In this document: one piece after another, positions 39,379 through 39,481 of the stretch
Layout: each line of letters begins with the position of its first letter
How positions within the stretch are numbered: position 1 is the stretch's first letter
Source: Lysobacterales bacterium
GTDB taxonomy: Bacteria; Pseudomonadota; Gammaproteobacteria; Xanthomonadales; SZUA-5
DNA length: 39,481 nucleotides
Direction: 5' to 3'
NCBI GenBank assembly: GCA_022844165.1
Contig: JALHMH010000041.1
Span: forward strand, 1 to 39,481
Program-made: the position numbers and the translations under genes
Notes under the pieces: model-generated
Seen by the model: only the letters and a program-made list of their open reading frames with translations
What the model was told of the DNA's origin: nothing
Databases searched by the model: none

Positions 39379-39481
39379 GGGGCGAACCGGAGCTGTCGCG
39401 CGGCATGCCGCGCGCCGGTGAGCGCCCGGCCATGGATGGCCGGGCCGGCGCCCAGCACCAGGGGCGAACCGGAGCTGTCGC
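39379..39481. repeat. Palindromic REP-like repeats at the window edge
   Basis: The sequence GGGCGAACCGGAGCTGTCGC occurs at about 39380-39399 and again at 39462-39481, 82 bases apart, the second copy cut by the window edge. Between them are an 18-bp perfect palindrome CGCGCGGCATGCCGCGCG (39397-39414) and a hairpin with 10-bp arms GCCCGGCCAT and ATGGCCGGGC (39424-39445), framed by GCGCCGG and CCGGCGC. I see no gene here. A tandem REP/BIME-like array that continues outside the window is likely. Confidence 0.65.

Noticed and set aside
1..39481. CRISPR arrays, insertion sequences, integrase-att modules or toxin-antitoxin pairs
   Set aside because: I looked for regularly spaced repeats, transposase or integrase motifs and small overlapping gene pairs and found none that hold up; the repeats present are palindromic and irregular.

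Overview
The window is GC-rich, gene-dense chromosomal DNA from a Gram-negative gammaproteobacterium, most probably of the Lysobacterales (Xanthomonadales) and in the Rhodanobacteraceae/Dokdonella neighbourhood. The evidence is the gene set (RsgA, RdgC, TtcA, HemP with a Fur box, TusD/TusE-like proteins, YdcH), the many secreted proteins, and a recurrent FANGFE-type tail that I associate with secreted proteins of that order. The class is fairly secure; the family is inference. I see no rRNA, tRNA, CRISPR array, insertion sequence or prophage.

Layout. 0.2-1.7 kb: an AraC regulator divergent from a carboxymuconolactone-decarboxylase-like (AhpD-fold) protein. 1.8-7.5 kb: RsgA GTPase coupled to a membrane protein, a secreted dipeptidyl peptidase IV, a small lipoprotein, and a DAO-type FAD oxidoreductase. 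7.6-12.2 kb: a stand-alone GspE/PulE ATPase, a periplasmic M48 protease with a TPR-like tail, and, head-to-head with it, a compact sulfur-relay operon (tusD-like, a tusB/tusC-like gene, a DsrC/TusE protein, glutaredoxin 3). 12.3-27 kb is a block rich in secreted proteins: a PD40 beta-propeller protein, a giant one-component-style hybrid sensor kinase with a small degenerate receiver upstream, a three-module CSLREA beta-helix protein, an unknown exoprotein, and an LPMO-FN3-GH18 chitinase. 27.1-31.2 kb: a shrunken copy of an oppC-type permease gene, a small secreted protein, the intact permease, a fused double ABC ATPase, and an SDR oxidoreductase. 31.3-34.2 kb: housekeeping genes (YgjP-like protease, RdgC, TtcA, YdcH). 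34.2-35.1 kb: a Fur-controlled hemP with a SRPBCC-like partner. 35.1-38.0 kb: an ECF sigma/anti-sigma/HEAT/HEAT operon. 38.1-39.5 kb: a TMEM175-like channel and a DUF1993 protein, then palindromic repeats at the window edge.

How the parts fit. The chitinase, the CSLREA and PD40 proteins and the sensor kinase suggest a surface/polymer-degrading lifestyle. The sulfur-relay genes feed thiolation of tRNA; TtcA is a second, separate tRNA thiolation enzyme. The most unusual points are: the FANGFE motif in unrelated secreted proteins; a dispersed repeat that begins at the stop codons of two unrelated genes; a palindromic repeat array translated inside the kinase linker; an in-frame deletion derivative of the permease gene that still encodes a 39-residue hydrophobic peptide; a TusE-like protein with both DsrC cysteines; and the ECF-HEAT operon.
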